Assembly: GCF_030247195.1 (NCBI RefSeq)
Contig: NC_080671.1
Span: 11,547,343-11,611,342 of the forward strand
Source: Topomyia yanbarensis
Lineage: Eukaryota > Arthropoda > Insecta > Diptera > Culicidae
Direction: 5' to 3'
DNA length: 64,000 bases
In this document: positions 33,274 through 45,200 of the stretch, piece by piece
Numbering within the stretch: position 1 is the stretch's first letter
Layout of the letters: the number at the start of each line of letters is the position of its first letter
Program-made: the position numbers and the translations under genes
Notes under the pieces: generated by a model
Databases searched by the model: none
What the model saw: only the letters and a program-made list of their open reading frames with translations
What the model was told of the DNA's origin: nothing

Positions 33274-36200
33274 GCATTGTACCGTGTCAAATAAATTAGA
33301 AGAAAAAATCATCCAAAGTTCACAGTTCCGAAATTATGTGATCTTGATCGTAAAAAATGCTTTTGAATATTTTTTTTCAGTATTTTCGGGAACGCTACTT
33401 TGTATACAAAATCTGATTCTGCCATTAATTTGAATTTTTACCTACCTTTTTTTCTATTTCACATAATTTTAAATCCCACTGATTGGCCGTTTTTGTAATT
33501 GTTAATATATAAAAATTTTCAAATTTTCTTGAAAATTGATTCTGTCCTACTACAAACTAGCGGACGCACCATTTTCTATCCGTATCTTCCTACTTTCCAA
33601 TAAATAATTTGCAATCTCACCGCACTAAAGTTGTTTATATTTATCGAATAGTGTAACGAGTCGATTTGATTTTGCATAGATACAAAGTCGAAACAGTCCA
33701 ACTCAGAACACAAATCGGATACTGCCAACACTGGCACCTCTCGTCGGTATCGACATTATCATGAAGCCATATTTTTGCGCTATTACTCTTTCGCATTTAT
33801 TTTCATAACTTTTATTGTTCAATTAAATACACACCGAGCCTTTTGCCGCGAATACACAATAATGGCACCCTTCGACGGTTGGAATGATGCAGGAATAATT
33901 GACGGCTTGCTCGTTTCCTTTACCCATCCCATAAATGGATTGTGTACGGTGGTAGCTGGCTTGCCAACCAAGCCACCGCCGGAATGGAAATCGAGGCCAA
34001 ATGGCTGAATTTGGATTTCGGACGCACATTCCGGCCGGTCCGGTGGCCGGAAGTTGGTGATTTCGTGCGTAGATGAGATTATGAATTTATGGGTTTTTCT
34101 TTTTGATTGTCGGAAAAAGGTTGAAGAAATGCTAACGCCTTGCTGGTGATGGCTGACCAAGAAAGTGGGTTGATTTCTTTTTAATTGTAGTTAGGAAAGT
34201 AATGGCTACGTTGAAGAAATGAGAAGTTCTACTTTCTTCATCGAACAAAAGATAAAATTATAATTTTACCATTTAATGTGGTGGAAAAATAAAAATGAAC
34301 AATTTCACGGAATACCAGCTCGTATGGGTTCTGCCGTTGACGTTGCACAACGGTTGAGTTATCCGGAATCGATGATTGCCCGTTGTACACACAACGGATG
34401 AAAAATCTTGTCTCAGCACGCGATTCTCCAATGAAACTTCCTACCTCCGAGTTTGGACGATCAAATAGAACGTTCAGAATAAATATAAATTATCACCTTC
34501 TTTCACGTGTACAACCTTCGCAGGAGTAATTCCCTATCAACAGCAAAAGAAAGCAATTCACTGCTCACTCGAAGGAATTCACCATCACCAGTCTGATGGT
34601 GATATCGCATGAACGGTGGCGGTCCGGAAAAAGCAATTTCGTTGCATGTCTCTCTTTTCTGCGTCGAACATCAGCCGGGACGAGTCCAATCCCGCCTTTG
34701 TACTATGGCCTCGGAAACCGCCTTTGGTTGTTCAATTCGATCGGTCATTTGCTCAGATGCCTTCATACCTCCGCCTGTACACGGTACTTGTTATTGTTAA
34801 ATCTCCCATGAGCATGCGTGTGAGTTGACTTCTAAATTACATATCTTATTTATGGTCCAGTTCATTGCTGCTGCATGATCGTACCTGCCTCCGGCATGAC
34901 CTCCAGGAAGAAACAAAGCCTTATTTTTCACCTTTTTAATTGCCTCACGGATTGCCCGGTAGGACCCTCGATAAAACCCTCGATTGGAAACCGGACGCCA
35001 TCTTGATGGGTGCCATTTTGATTGATTTTTCAATTAACTTTCCTTTCTTCTGTTGGCATTATTCGTCGAGTCGAGAAGCACATTATTGAACCGACGACAC
35101 GACGGACTGGTCCAGGGGGGTATTAAAAGAGCTTTCTCATTATCACCGCTATGTTGATGATGATCACCATCATCACTCAACTTGCCACGGTTCCCTCGAA
35201 ATGATTTGAACTTATTTTATGACTACAGGGCGGGCTAATGCCTGTAAAGAATATTAAACCAATTAAAATCGTGAGGCGGCTTTCTTCAATTTTGCTTTGT
35301 GGGAAATTGGAACTGCTGCAGGCGTATCGGTTTTTCCAATTTAGCAGGCTTCTGTTTATGATGATTTGGAGTACAGCTTTCATATAATTTTTTTTGTTGT
35401 GGTTGGAGGGGGATCGTGGTTAATATGAAGTTTCACGGAAACTCTGTAAGTGGCACTATTTTCACATACTTGCTACCTCCTCGGGGTCGTTTGAAGAAAA
35501 TTAACAAAATCAATTTTTATTTAGACAATTAGTGAATTTCAGCAGAAAAATAAGAAAGTTGATTTAAGATGTTGATTGCTATTCGCCTTGATAGTGGTGA
35601 ATCGAAGAGACTGAGATGGCATATTGGGCCATTTTCATGTTGCATGCATTTCATACTCACACCAACCCAAACCAAATTTCAACCACTAGCTAGTGGGATT
35701 CAGAATGCTAATGTATATTTCGTCTTATACTGCATACTTTTGCCAGGTTCATCTTTCATTTTAGATATTTTTGCCGTTGTCCTTCTCTAATAATACTGCA
35801 ATATTCGTGTTGTGCGTCCACCTTACGTTTACTGGAAGAATGTGTAATTATTGGATTTTTTTCTTTTTCTGATTATAGACACGCATTAGTACAAGCTAAA
35901 CTACAAACGCACTGTAATATGAGAATTGTAAACGTCCACCCGATAAAAAAGAACGTGCACAATAACATACAATCGCTCGAATCTTCCGCGATAACGCAAA
36001 TACTATGGTAAACATCGCGTTTGTGCACATACATTATATTTTGCAAATACTTCAAACAATATTAGTTCGTTTGCCAATATGTTAGTATAACGTACTTTTT
36101 TCGTTAGACCTCTATGAGAGTTAGAAAGAATTAATGGATAAGTTTCGGGGGTGGTATTAAGGCGATTATTTTGAGGCCCAACAGAAGTAATTGATGAAAT

Positions 36201-37539
36201 CCGATACCACTTGATTTAATGCGTTGAACATAAATAGCACACACCGTTTCAAAAAAACGGCTTCCAATGGAAGGGTTACGAAAAAAATCGAGCTGACTAC
36301 AACTCAACGTTACGATAATCAACGACAACATTCGATTCGTTCAACCGAAATAGCCGTTATTGCATTTTACATCTATCGGACCAAGTAAATAAAGGAAATC
36401 CTCCCCACTTGTAGTAAGCGGGAGTAAAACCATTTGCTTGGATACCGTTTCATCGCGATTTCCAAAGCTGATAACACTCGGCTGAGAGTGATACATTTGA
36501 GAGCAGTCGGCTCCATGCTTCCTATCCAGTCTTCGATGGGAGAATAAGCTCACTCGAGCGATTCTGATATTTAAATCGTTGAGGATGACGACATTCATAG
36601 AAGTGTAGCGTGTCGGGTGCCCAAATCTGTCGTCCAAGACTTGAGAAGTGTTGGCTATTTTCGCAAATTTGAGACTAAGAGAAACGAAAGCATTGGAATT
36701 AAAAGACGGATAGGTATTCTAGAGCGAATCAGTTGTAAACTTAGAACGGAAAACTAGGATTAGGCAGGCTCATATGGACATGATCGAAAGGAAATGTGAA
36801 GAGTCTTTTGCAGTGCGATAAAATATCAATTTCATACGAAAATATTAGTTTCAAGCGAAACAGTGAGTCTTTCACTGTAGGCGTACCACCACTATATCAG
36901 TTGAGTTCTGTTGCCGTCTTCGTTTGAGTCGCTCAGAGTTCACTGTCAATTGAATAACAGTTTCTGGTCATTTGACGTTTTTGCCTGTTTAGTTTCTATT
37001 GAAGACCTACCTCACATTAGCACGGTCTCAGCTAATGGAAGTGAACCATTCCAATGAACCACTCACAAATCAATATGAATGAACACTCACTGACATGAAA
37101 ATAACTCCGACCAAGATAGTAAATACATACAGGGTAAAGGCTATGATAAGACGAGACAACTCAAGACGGATACAGGTAGGAATATTTTTTCTCTGTATGA
37201 GTGAGGTTGTCATTTTTTTTGATGAAGCTGATAAATCAGGAGGATATGAATAAGAAAAGAATAAACAAATGACGTAGTGGGCTTTCTTGTTAATATAAGT
37301 TTTGTTTTGGTTTGGTAATAATTATTTTTTATTAGTAGTTTCGAGATAAAAAGTGTCCCTAAGTAATCGAATCGGAAGATCCGAGGTGAAACCCGGCCTT
37401 TTCTATGTTTTCATCGTGCGCCAAAGAATCGAGATGCTCGTCCGGATGATTATGTTTACTACCAGATGCCCGGCGGCCATGCTCAATTTTACATGAATAA
37501 AACAAATACACTCAAAAATGACAAATGTTCCGGACCTTT
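33274..37539. other. Long stretch without recognised genes or repeats
   Basis: This 4.3-kb interval shows none of the repeat families found elsewhere in the window, and its composition is fairly balanced at 33780-35400. Open frames such as 33819-34160 (-), 34596-34828 (+, three frames) and 36341-36637 (-) carry no domain that I recognise and show no coding signature I can defend. It may be unique intergenic or intronic DNA. Confidence 0.4.
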
Positions 37540-38100
37540 CTTTTTATCTTGGAGCAGTTGTCTCTGTATTTTTAGTTTTCTTGCTTTTCTTTTACCCTGC
37601 TGAATCATTGTTGACAGATGACTGTATGCAGCTAGCAAGGTTGGCAGTGCAGCCAATTTCTTTGTCATATTTAGATATGTTGCTATTACACATAATAATG
37701 ACCGTTTTATTAACTCACATATCTCCAAAATGTATTTGGAACTAATCAATCTAACATTTGTATCACATACTACATGTTTCTAGCAAATTTGGCCAGCATA
37801 GCAGCCTATTCATCAAAATCAAATTTGCCACAAAAATTGATATCGAGATGGACGTACTACCAAAAACGTTTTTTATTGCAACCAGTTCCAACAAGCTGTT
37901 ATTACTAGAATCATCATTTTTCGTCTGAAATCTGTGAATTTGCGAAATCTTGAAAAATAAATATGATAACCGCAGTATGCTATCATAATTGTAAGAAGCT
38001 GTCAAATTCATTGCTAAAATCAAATATGTAATTCAGCTATTTTCTTTGCACCTCTACCAATATTTTCCTGTACACAATTCCGCGTACACTCCTATCGTAT
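37540..38100 (+). repeat. Left arm of a large inverted repeat
   Basis: Pairs in inverted order with 39165-39522 and, after a 1134-bp insert, 40661-40775. Landmarks include GACAGATGACTGTATGCAGC (37614-37633) and TGCACCTCTACCAATATT (38049-38066), both repeated on the opposite arm. The arms differ at scattered sites and by a few small indels. The spacer between arms is about 1.06 kb. Confidence 0.8.
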
Positions 38101-38204
38101 TACTACTTGCATTGTCTTGTCTTAGAAGTAAACAGTCGAACTCTTTAAAGGTACCAAGATGATAGATGACAGAAATCGATGGTTAAAGTCATTTTTAATG
38201 AATG

Positions 38205-38350
38205 TGCAGTTGGTTAAGTGGTAAGCGTGACAGCCACCCATCCCAGTTGGTCGGGTTCAATCCCATCCGAGGTCGTTGAGATTTTTCTGAGGTGAAAATT
38301 CTTCCTTCGGAATGGAAGTAAAGCCGTTGGTTCCCGGTTCATGAGTTGAT
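38205..38350 (+). mobile_element. tRNA-headed SINE-like repeat
   Basis: The A-box-like TGGTTAAGTGGTAAGC (38211-38226) and B box GGTTCAATCCC (38254-38264) are about 28 bp apart, as in a tRNA gene. A tRNA-unrelated body follows (TTCTTCCTTCGGAATGGAAG, then AAGCCGTTGGTTCCCGG). The head does not fold into a clean full tRNA, so a SINE is more likely than a functional tRNA. The sequence to about 38645 has the look of a repeat body, but I could not find its end or target duplication. Confidence 0.6.
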
Positions 38351-38704
38351 GGTTCAATATCTAGTTACTAACAAATATCTTCCTTCCGTGATACTTGTGG
38401 AGTGCGCAGTAGTATATACAGCCTCTAGCAAAAGCAAGTATCGGACTAACGTTCCTTCCGCGATCTACGTTCGGGCTTGGCTGGCGTCGGTTTTGATCAA
38501 TAAACACTTTAGGATTACCAGGAGTTGCACATTGAAAGACGTTTCCCTAATCCCAAGCATAATTATCTACGATTCCCTGTGCAACTTCAGCTAGTCCAGA
38601 TCGATAACGGAGTGACAGCCAGGGGTGGTCGCACAAGGTCAAGCTCAAGCTCGATGGTTACAGTCATTTTAAAATCAGAGATAAGGGCAACATGGATACC
38701 ATAC

Positions 38705-39000
38705 CAAACGGAGGTGAGGCCATTTTGAAATCCAAGATGGCGGCCTTTGATTATCAAGAAACAGTGAAAACAATATCAATATGGGTATCATTTAAAGTAG
38801 TCATAAAATACCGGAATTTATTAATTTAGGCCATTTTGAATACAAAGATGGCGGTTTCCGGTAACCACCAAAGCGAAAACCATAATCAATACATATCTAT
38901 ATCGCTTTTGCAGGGCTGGTCAGTAGATGACGAAAACTGATGATTGAGGACATTTTGCAATCAATCCAAAATGGCGACTTTTGGTTACTTCAAATCAATA
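38705..39000 (+). repeat. Three degenerate tandem units with GATGGCG core
   Basis: Units start near 38710, 38826 and 38948, a spacing of about 115 bp. Each begins GG(C/A)CATTTTG(A/C)AA and continues to (C/A)A(A/C)GATGGCGG or AAATGGCGAC, then a TTTGGTTA-like block. Between units the sequence is only loosely similar. It lies in the spacer of the large inverted repeat. Confidence 0.6.
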
Positions 39001-39164
39001 AACCCACCATCGAAATGACCTGCTAATAGCATTCATATCGAGCACAATCTTTTCGAATTCTTTCTGAAAAAGAACATCGCCTATTCTCGTGTCTGTAGAC
39101 TGTACTCGTAATGTGTTCCTATAGAACAAGTGTGGAAGAGTTTTACCCCTTTACCATGTCATCG

Positions 39165-40775
39165 GAATTGTGTACAGGAATATATTGGTAGAGGTGCAAA
39201 GAAAACAGCTGAATTGCATATTTGATTTTAGCAATAAATTTGACAGCTTCGTACAATTATGATAGCATGATTTCGCAAATTCGCAGATTTCAGACGAAAA
39301 ATAATGAATCTAGTAATAACAGCTTGTTGGGACTGGTTGCAATGAAAAACGTATTTGGTAGTACGTCCATCTCTATATCAATTTTGTGGCAAATTTGATT
39401 CCGATGAATAGGTTGTTATGCTGTCCAAATTTACTAGAAACATGTAGTATGTGATAAACATGTTGGATTGATTAGTACCAGAAAAATTTTAGCAAAATGT
39501 GTGTTATTATTATGTGTATTATAGCAGGGTCATTCCACGCGAAGTGATCAAAAAAAGATGCAAACTTGAAATCGACCTTCACGGATTTGAACAAAATTTG
39601 GAGGAATTGTTCATCTATGGCCAATATATGAAAAGCCAAATTTTTGTGTCAATTTAACCACCCCTCGGGTCATGGGAGCACCCCCCGTTTTGGCAAATTG
39701 CCAAAACCCTTGATTTTCTTTTAATCATTTCTCCGGTACTATTTACTCTAGAATCAAACCACAAGATGGCTTTTGAAGAAAATTCTTCAAGGAATCTAGA
39801 AAAAATAATATTATTTGCCGAAAGTGATGCCAACTATGCGATTTTTTCAGTTAAATATTAAAAGTTAATTTTTCTCTCAATACATATATTTTAATTTTGA
39901 AAATTTTAATGCCATCGCGTTCCCCAGACATTTTTACATAAAAAACACTTATCATCCCAATATAATATGAGCGCATCCTGAGATATACCGTTTTGAAGGG
40001 AAAAACTCCGATTTTCTCATATAAAAATCCATTTTTATTGGCCAAAATTGAGAAAATCTTCAAACGGTCATAAAAATCGACCCTGATCTGCTAGAAGCAA
40101 ACCAAAAAAGTAGTTTTTCATAATTTCTCACCTACGTCACAAAAAACTATGTTTGAACTCAGACTACTGAAGTTGGTTTTTTAGTGTTGCGCGCTTGCAA
40201 TTTTATATGGGAAATTGCGGTTTTTCTTTTCAAAATGGTGTATCTCAGGATGCGCTCATATTATATTGGGATGATAAGTGTTTTTTATGTAAAAATGTCT
40301 GGGGAACGCGATGGCATTAAAATTTTCAAAATTAAAATATATGTATTGAGAGAAAAATTAACTTTTAATATTTAACTGAATAAATCGCAAATTTTTTCTA
40401 GATTCCCTGAACAATTTTCTTCAAAATCCATCTTGTGGTTTGATTCTAGAGTAAATAGAACCGGAGATAAGATCAAAAGAAAATCAAAAGTTTTGGCAAT
40501 TTGCCAAAACGGGGGTGCTCCCATGACCCGAGGGGTGGTTCAATTGTCACAAAAATTTGGGTTTTTATATATTGGTCCTAGATGAACAATTCCTCCAAAT
40601 TTGGTTCAAATCCGTGAAGGTCGACTAAACGTGCCTTGATCACTTCGCATGGAATGACCCAGCAACATATCTTAATATGCCAAAGAAATTGGCTGCACTG
40701 CCAAGCTCGCTAGCTGCATACACTCATCTGTCAACTGGCACAAGAAAGGAAAGATAACCAAAAATACGAAGCCAG
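39165..40775 (-). repeat. Right arm of the large inverted repeat, split by a fold-back insert
   Basis: Inverted copy of 37540-38100. The arm runs from about 39165 to 39526, is interrupted by an insert (39527-40660), and continues 40661-40775. The uninterrupted left arm provides the empty site (AATAGCAACA on the arm's strand), so the insert and its 4-bp duplication AGCA can be read directly. Confidence 0.8.
39527..40660. mobile_element. Fold-back element with GGGTCATTCC ends and 4-bp duplication
   Basis: The ends are GGGTCATTCCACGCGAAGTG (left) and its near-complement CACTTCGCATGGAATGACCC (right). The arms of roughly 500 bp pair throughout; for example the GGCAAATTGCCAAAAC palindromic block occurs in both arms, at 39691-39706 and about 40495-40510. 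AGCA flanks both sides (39523-39526 and 40661-40664). The superfamily is unclear: several DNA transposon groups make 4-bp duplications. No ORF is independent of the arms' symmetry. Confidence 0.8.
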
Positions 40776-41470
40776 TTGTCACTTCTTGTCTTAGGTTTAC
40801 CCGGATCTCTTTTGACTAGTGCTCACTGGGTAAATTGAAAGCGGATCTATTCATTTGAGAGGATCAAACGAAGGAAGTTGACTATGAATTGCGGCTCATT
40901 TGAAAGCGACGGTGAGTGGAGAGCCATCAACCGAGCTTCAGATCAACAGCAACTGATGCGTTAAATAAATACGAATGCTACCGTAGACGACTGATTGACT
41001 GGGTTTATTCAGTTTCGATTGAATGAAATGAAATTTTACTGCACTGGTTGTCTTCTGCTAAGTAGGAGTTGGGCGTTGCCCCCAAGTCTACCGCATGGCC
41101 ATTGATAGAACGTAACACATCATCATGTTTTACATTTCTTCCTTCGAGACCCTGCGCCATGGATCCTGCCTATTCTCATACCACATTGTATTCTTATGAT
41201 GATCAGTCTCCTACACACCAATACTGTAAACAATTTCTACTTTACGGAAAACTCTATGTGAGGGTGCCAAAGACAGAAATGCAACGAAAATAAATTCTGA
41301 GACTTCAGAACAAACTGTTGCCTAGTCGGTAACAGTTCAATCTAGGGATTTTCGATTCCACTTCGTCTTTTCAGAATTTGGCATCGGACTGACACTAGTC
41401 CAAATTCAGAAGCAATACTTGTGAAAAAACGTCAACTATTTTTAACGGGGACATTGAAACCCCGAGAGAG
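40776..41470. other. No gene or element recognised
   Basis: Sequence between the inverted repeat and the 3' end of LINE copy B. A short open frame at 41069-41293 has no recognisable domain. Confidence 0.4.
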
Positions 41471-41504
41471 TAGAAGTTTTTTATTCAAATCGTTTATTTG
41501 ATAA

Positions 41505-41531
41505 GGCACGTTGCGTTAGCTTAAAGGTGCC
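41505..41531 (-). promoter_or_regulatory. LINE 3'-terminal RNA hairpin (copy B)
   Basis: Stem GGCAC (41505-41509) with GTGCC (41527-41531). The RNA-strand loop is CTTTAAGCTAACGCAAC. It is followed on the RNA strand by TTATCAAATAAACGA and an A-rich tail. The position and loop core are as in copies A and D. Confidence 0.65.
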
Positions 41532-42298
41532 AATTTTGTTTTGTTTTACATTTTAAATTGCTTAAAACTAGGGGATTACATATTGATTTTTTTAAAATGA
41601 AACTAATGCGATTTTATAGCTATCTTATATATCTACACAAGGGGATAATATTGTTTTCGTAAGATTAGGGGGGTCATTTAGTTTTTGTGGCAATATGGTT
41701 TGACATTTTTATCAGTGAGATTATTGGAGCGAAAAATGTTTAATTAAGGGGGACAATTTTTTACGACTAACTTAAAACTAGGAATAACTAGAGGGCATGA
41801 TTGAATTTTGTAAAGATTCGTAATTATAGTTATTTTTGTGGATAGTAGAGTTGGGCAATTTCAACGAGATTATATAATATAATAGTTAAAACTAGAAGAG
41901 ACAAGAAGAGCTAAATGCTTCGTGATGATATTGGGGGGGGGGGGGGGGGTAGGGGTGTTACTTCTGGGTATAAGAGTCAGGGGAGGGAGGGTAGACAAAG
42001 ATGGCAGGGAGAGAAAATTATTTCAGTTTCAGGCATCGTGAGATCAACGGATGGATTACAAACTCGGGTGGCCTTCATCAGGGGAATCATGTACTGGGAC
42101 GCCGGGTGGTCCTCCTCAAGATGGCAGGGGTTTTTCCAGACGATTTCGTAGTACGGCTCAGATGTGGATCAGCTACATTTCGAGTTAAGCGTGTTATGTT
42201 CGTGCCGTAGGTCCCGTGTTTGTTGGCTCATTCGATACAGATGGTTTGATACAGGTGGAAGAGCGTTCTGAGAATGATAAGGAGATAACAAGGGGCAG
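41532..42298 (-). other. LINE copy B 3' UTR with short repeats and a (G)17 tract
   Basis: It contains recurring CTTAAAACTAGG phrases like those of copy A. On the plus strand there is an uninterrupted run of 17 G (41933-41949), which is C17 in the element RNA. No ORF is seen on the element strand. Open plus-strand frames at 41915-42210 are low-complexity G-rich shadows. Confidence 0.65.
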
Positions 42299-45200
42299 TT
42301 AGACTTGTATATTGATGGTTTTCACAAAGGTGTATATAAGGGACATATAGAGAACGTCGCGGCTTGCCAGCACATCTCGAACCGGTACGTTGGTTGGTCT
42401 TCCTCGGGCCAGCAGGGTATCCATTAGCCGAGACCTAGCGGAACTGTACTCGGTGCACGCCCAGACAATGTGCTCGATGTCGTGATAGCCGTCGCCACAA
42501 GCGCAGATACCACTATCTACGAGCCCAATACGCCGGAGATGTGCATCCAGCGTGTAATGGTTTTCCATGAGTCGGGACATCACACGAATGAAGTCACGAC
42601 CCACATCCATCCCCTTGAACCAAGGTTTCGTCGATACCTTAGGGATTATCGAATGTAGCCACCTTCCCAGCTCTCCACTGCTCCACGAAGTTTGCCAACT
42701 TTCGAGGGTTCTCTGATGAGTAATACTGAAAAATTCGCTGAAGCAAATTGGTCTTTCGTAAACGTCTCCTTCTAAGGCACCCACCTTAGCTAAGGAGTCT
42801 GCCTTCTCATTGCCCGGAATGGAGCAATGAGAAGGGACCCATACCAAGGTAATCTGGAAAGAGTTGTCAGATAAAGCACTCAGTAGCTCCCGTATTTTCC
42901 CCAAAAAATACGAGGAGTGCTTGCCTTGTTTCATCGAGCGAATAGCGTCAATGGAACTGAGGCTATCCGAAACGATGAAGTAATGGTCTGCGGGTAATGT
43001 TTCAATGACTCCAAGGGTATACTGAATGGCAGCTAGTTCTGCGGCGTAAACTGAAGCAGGGTCACTGAGTTTGTAGGAGGCGGTGAACTTTTGATTGAAA
43101 ATACCGAAGCCAGTGGATCCTTCGAGGTTTGATCCGTCAGTATAGAACATCTTAGAACAGTCGACTTCTCGGAATTTATTATAAAAAATGTTTGGAACCA
43201 CTTGTGGGCGTATGTGGTCCGGAATTCCACTAATCTCGTCTTTCATGGATGTGTCGAAGAAAACAGTAGATTCAGAAGTATTTATGAAATGCACACGGTT
43301 GGGATTGTAAGAAGAAGGGTTAATATTCTGCGCCATGTAGTCAAAGTACAGGGACATGAAACGGGTCTGAGAATTGAGCTCAACAAGCCTTTCGAAATTT
43401 TCAATCACGACCGGGTTCAAGATATCGCATCGAATGAGCAATCGATATGAGAGTTCCCAAAATCGATTTTTCAACGGGAGAACGCCCGACAGCACTTCGA
43501 GACTCATCGTATGGGTCGACTGCATGCACCCTAAGGCGATACGCAAACAACGATACTGAATTCTTTCGAGTTTGATGAAATGTATGTTCGCGGCGGAGCG
43601 AAAGCAGAAGCATCCGTATTCCATTACCGACAGTATCGTTGTTTGATACAACCTAATTAGGTCTCCTGGGTGGGCACCCCACCACGTTCCGGTTATTGTA
43701 CGAAGAAAGTTGATCCTTTGCTGGCATTTCTGTTTCAGATACCGAATATGGCATCCCCAAGTACCTTTCGAGTCGAACCAGACCCCTAGATATTTTACTG
43801 TGAAGACCTGAGCGATAGTTTGACCCATTAATAGAAGCTGTAGTTGTGCTGGTTCACGCTTCCTAGAAAATACAACTAGCTCAGTTTTCTCCGTGGAGAA
43901 TTCGATACCCAGCTTAATATCCCAAGCAGACAAATTGTCCAGGGTATTCTGCAATGGTCCTTGTAGATCGACAGCTTTGGGTCCCATAACAGACACCACG
44001 CCATCGTCTGCAAGTTGCCTTAACGTGCAGGAATTGTCAAGACATTCATCAATGTCGTTGACATAGAAATTGTATAAAAGGGGGCTTAGACATGAGCCCT
44101 GGGGAAGGCCCATGTAGCTAAATCGTGATGTCCATAAGTCACCATGCGAAAAATGCATGTGCTTTTCCGACAACAAGTTTAGTAAAAAGTTGTTTAAAGT
44201 CGCTGAAAGACCATGCTGGTGCAGCTTCTTTGAAAGAATGTTGATCGAAACTGAATCAAAAGCCCCCTTAATATCTAGGAACACTGATGCCATCTGCTCT
44301 TTGCTAGCATAGGCCATTTGAATTTCAGTTGAGAGCAACGCAAGACAATCGTTCGTCCCTTTGCCTTTGCGAAAGCCAAATTGTGTATCTGACAGTAAGC
44401 CATTTGCTTCGACCCAATTGTCGAGGCGGGATAGGATCATTTTCTCGAACAACTTCCGGATACAGGATAGCATTGCGATCGGACGGTACGAATTGTGGTC
44501 GGAGGCTGGTTTTCCTGGTTTTTGGATGGCGATGACCTTCACTTGTCTCCAATCGAGTGGGACAATGTTAGCCTCGAGAAACTTATTAAATAAGTTCAAC
44601 AAGCGTCTCTTGGCAGAGTCTGGCAGATTCTTCAACAAGTTGAATTTGATTCTGTCTGGCCCCGGAGCTTTATTGTTACACGACAAGAGAGCAAGTGAGA
44701 ACTCCACCATCGAAAAAGGTGTTTCGTTCGCGCTATCGTGAGGAGACGCGGCGCGGTAAATCTTCTGTGCCGGGGCGGAATCCGGACAAACCTTCTTGGC
44801 GAAATTGAATATCCAACGGTTTGAATATTCCACGCTCTCATTAGTACTGTTTCGATTTCGCATACGTCGGGCTGTTCCCCAAAGAGTGCTCATCGATGTT
44901 TCTCTCGTTAATCCGTCGACGAACCGGCGCCAATAACCGCGTTTTTTGGCTTTCATCAAACTCTTCATTCGCTTGTCTAACGTCGCGTACTGTCGAAAAC
45001 TAGCGGGTAACCCGTCGTTCCGGAAGGTCTTAAACGCGGCGGTCTTCTGTGCGTACACGTCTGAGCACTCTTTATCCCACCAGGGATTGGGAGAACGTTT
45101 TTGTATGTTCGCGCCGGGTACTGGCCTAGTCTGAGCTTGATTCGCGCTGTCGAGAATCAAGCCAGCCAAAAAGCTGTACTCTTCCTCCGGAGGAAGTTCT

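Noticed and set aside
33819..34160. 113-codon minus-strand ORF as a gene
   Set aside because: No domain, no signal peptide and no compositional support; a longer-than-average chance frame in balanced-composition DNA is enough to explain it.
38205..38275. A functional tRNA gene
   Set aside because: The box spacing fits, but the cloverleaf is poor and repeat-like sequence follows.
38705..39000. CRISPR-like repeat array
   Set aside because: Units are degenerate, ~115 bp apart, and in a eukaryotic repeat context; no CRISPR array exists in the window.
39851..40375. Twin open frames sharing MRSYYIGMISVFYVKMSGE
   Set aside because: The same effect in the arms of the fold-back at 39527-40660; not independent genes.
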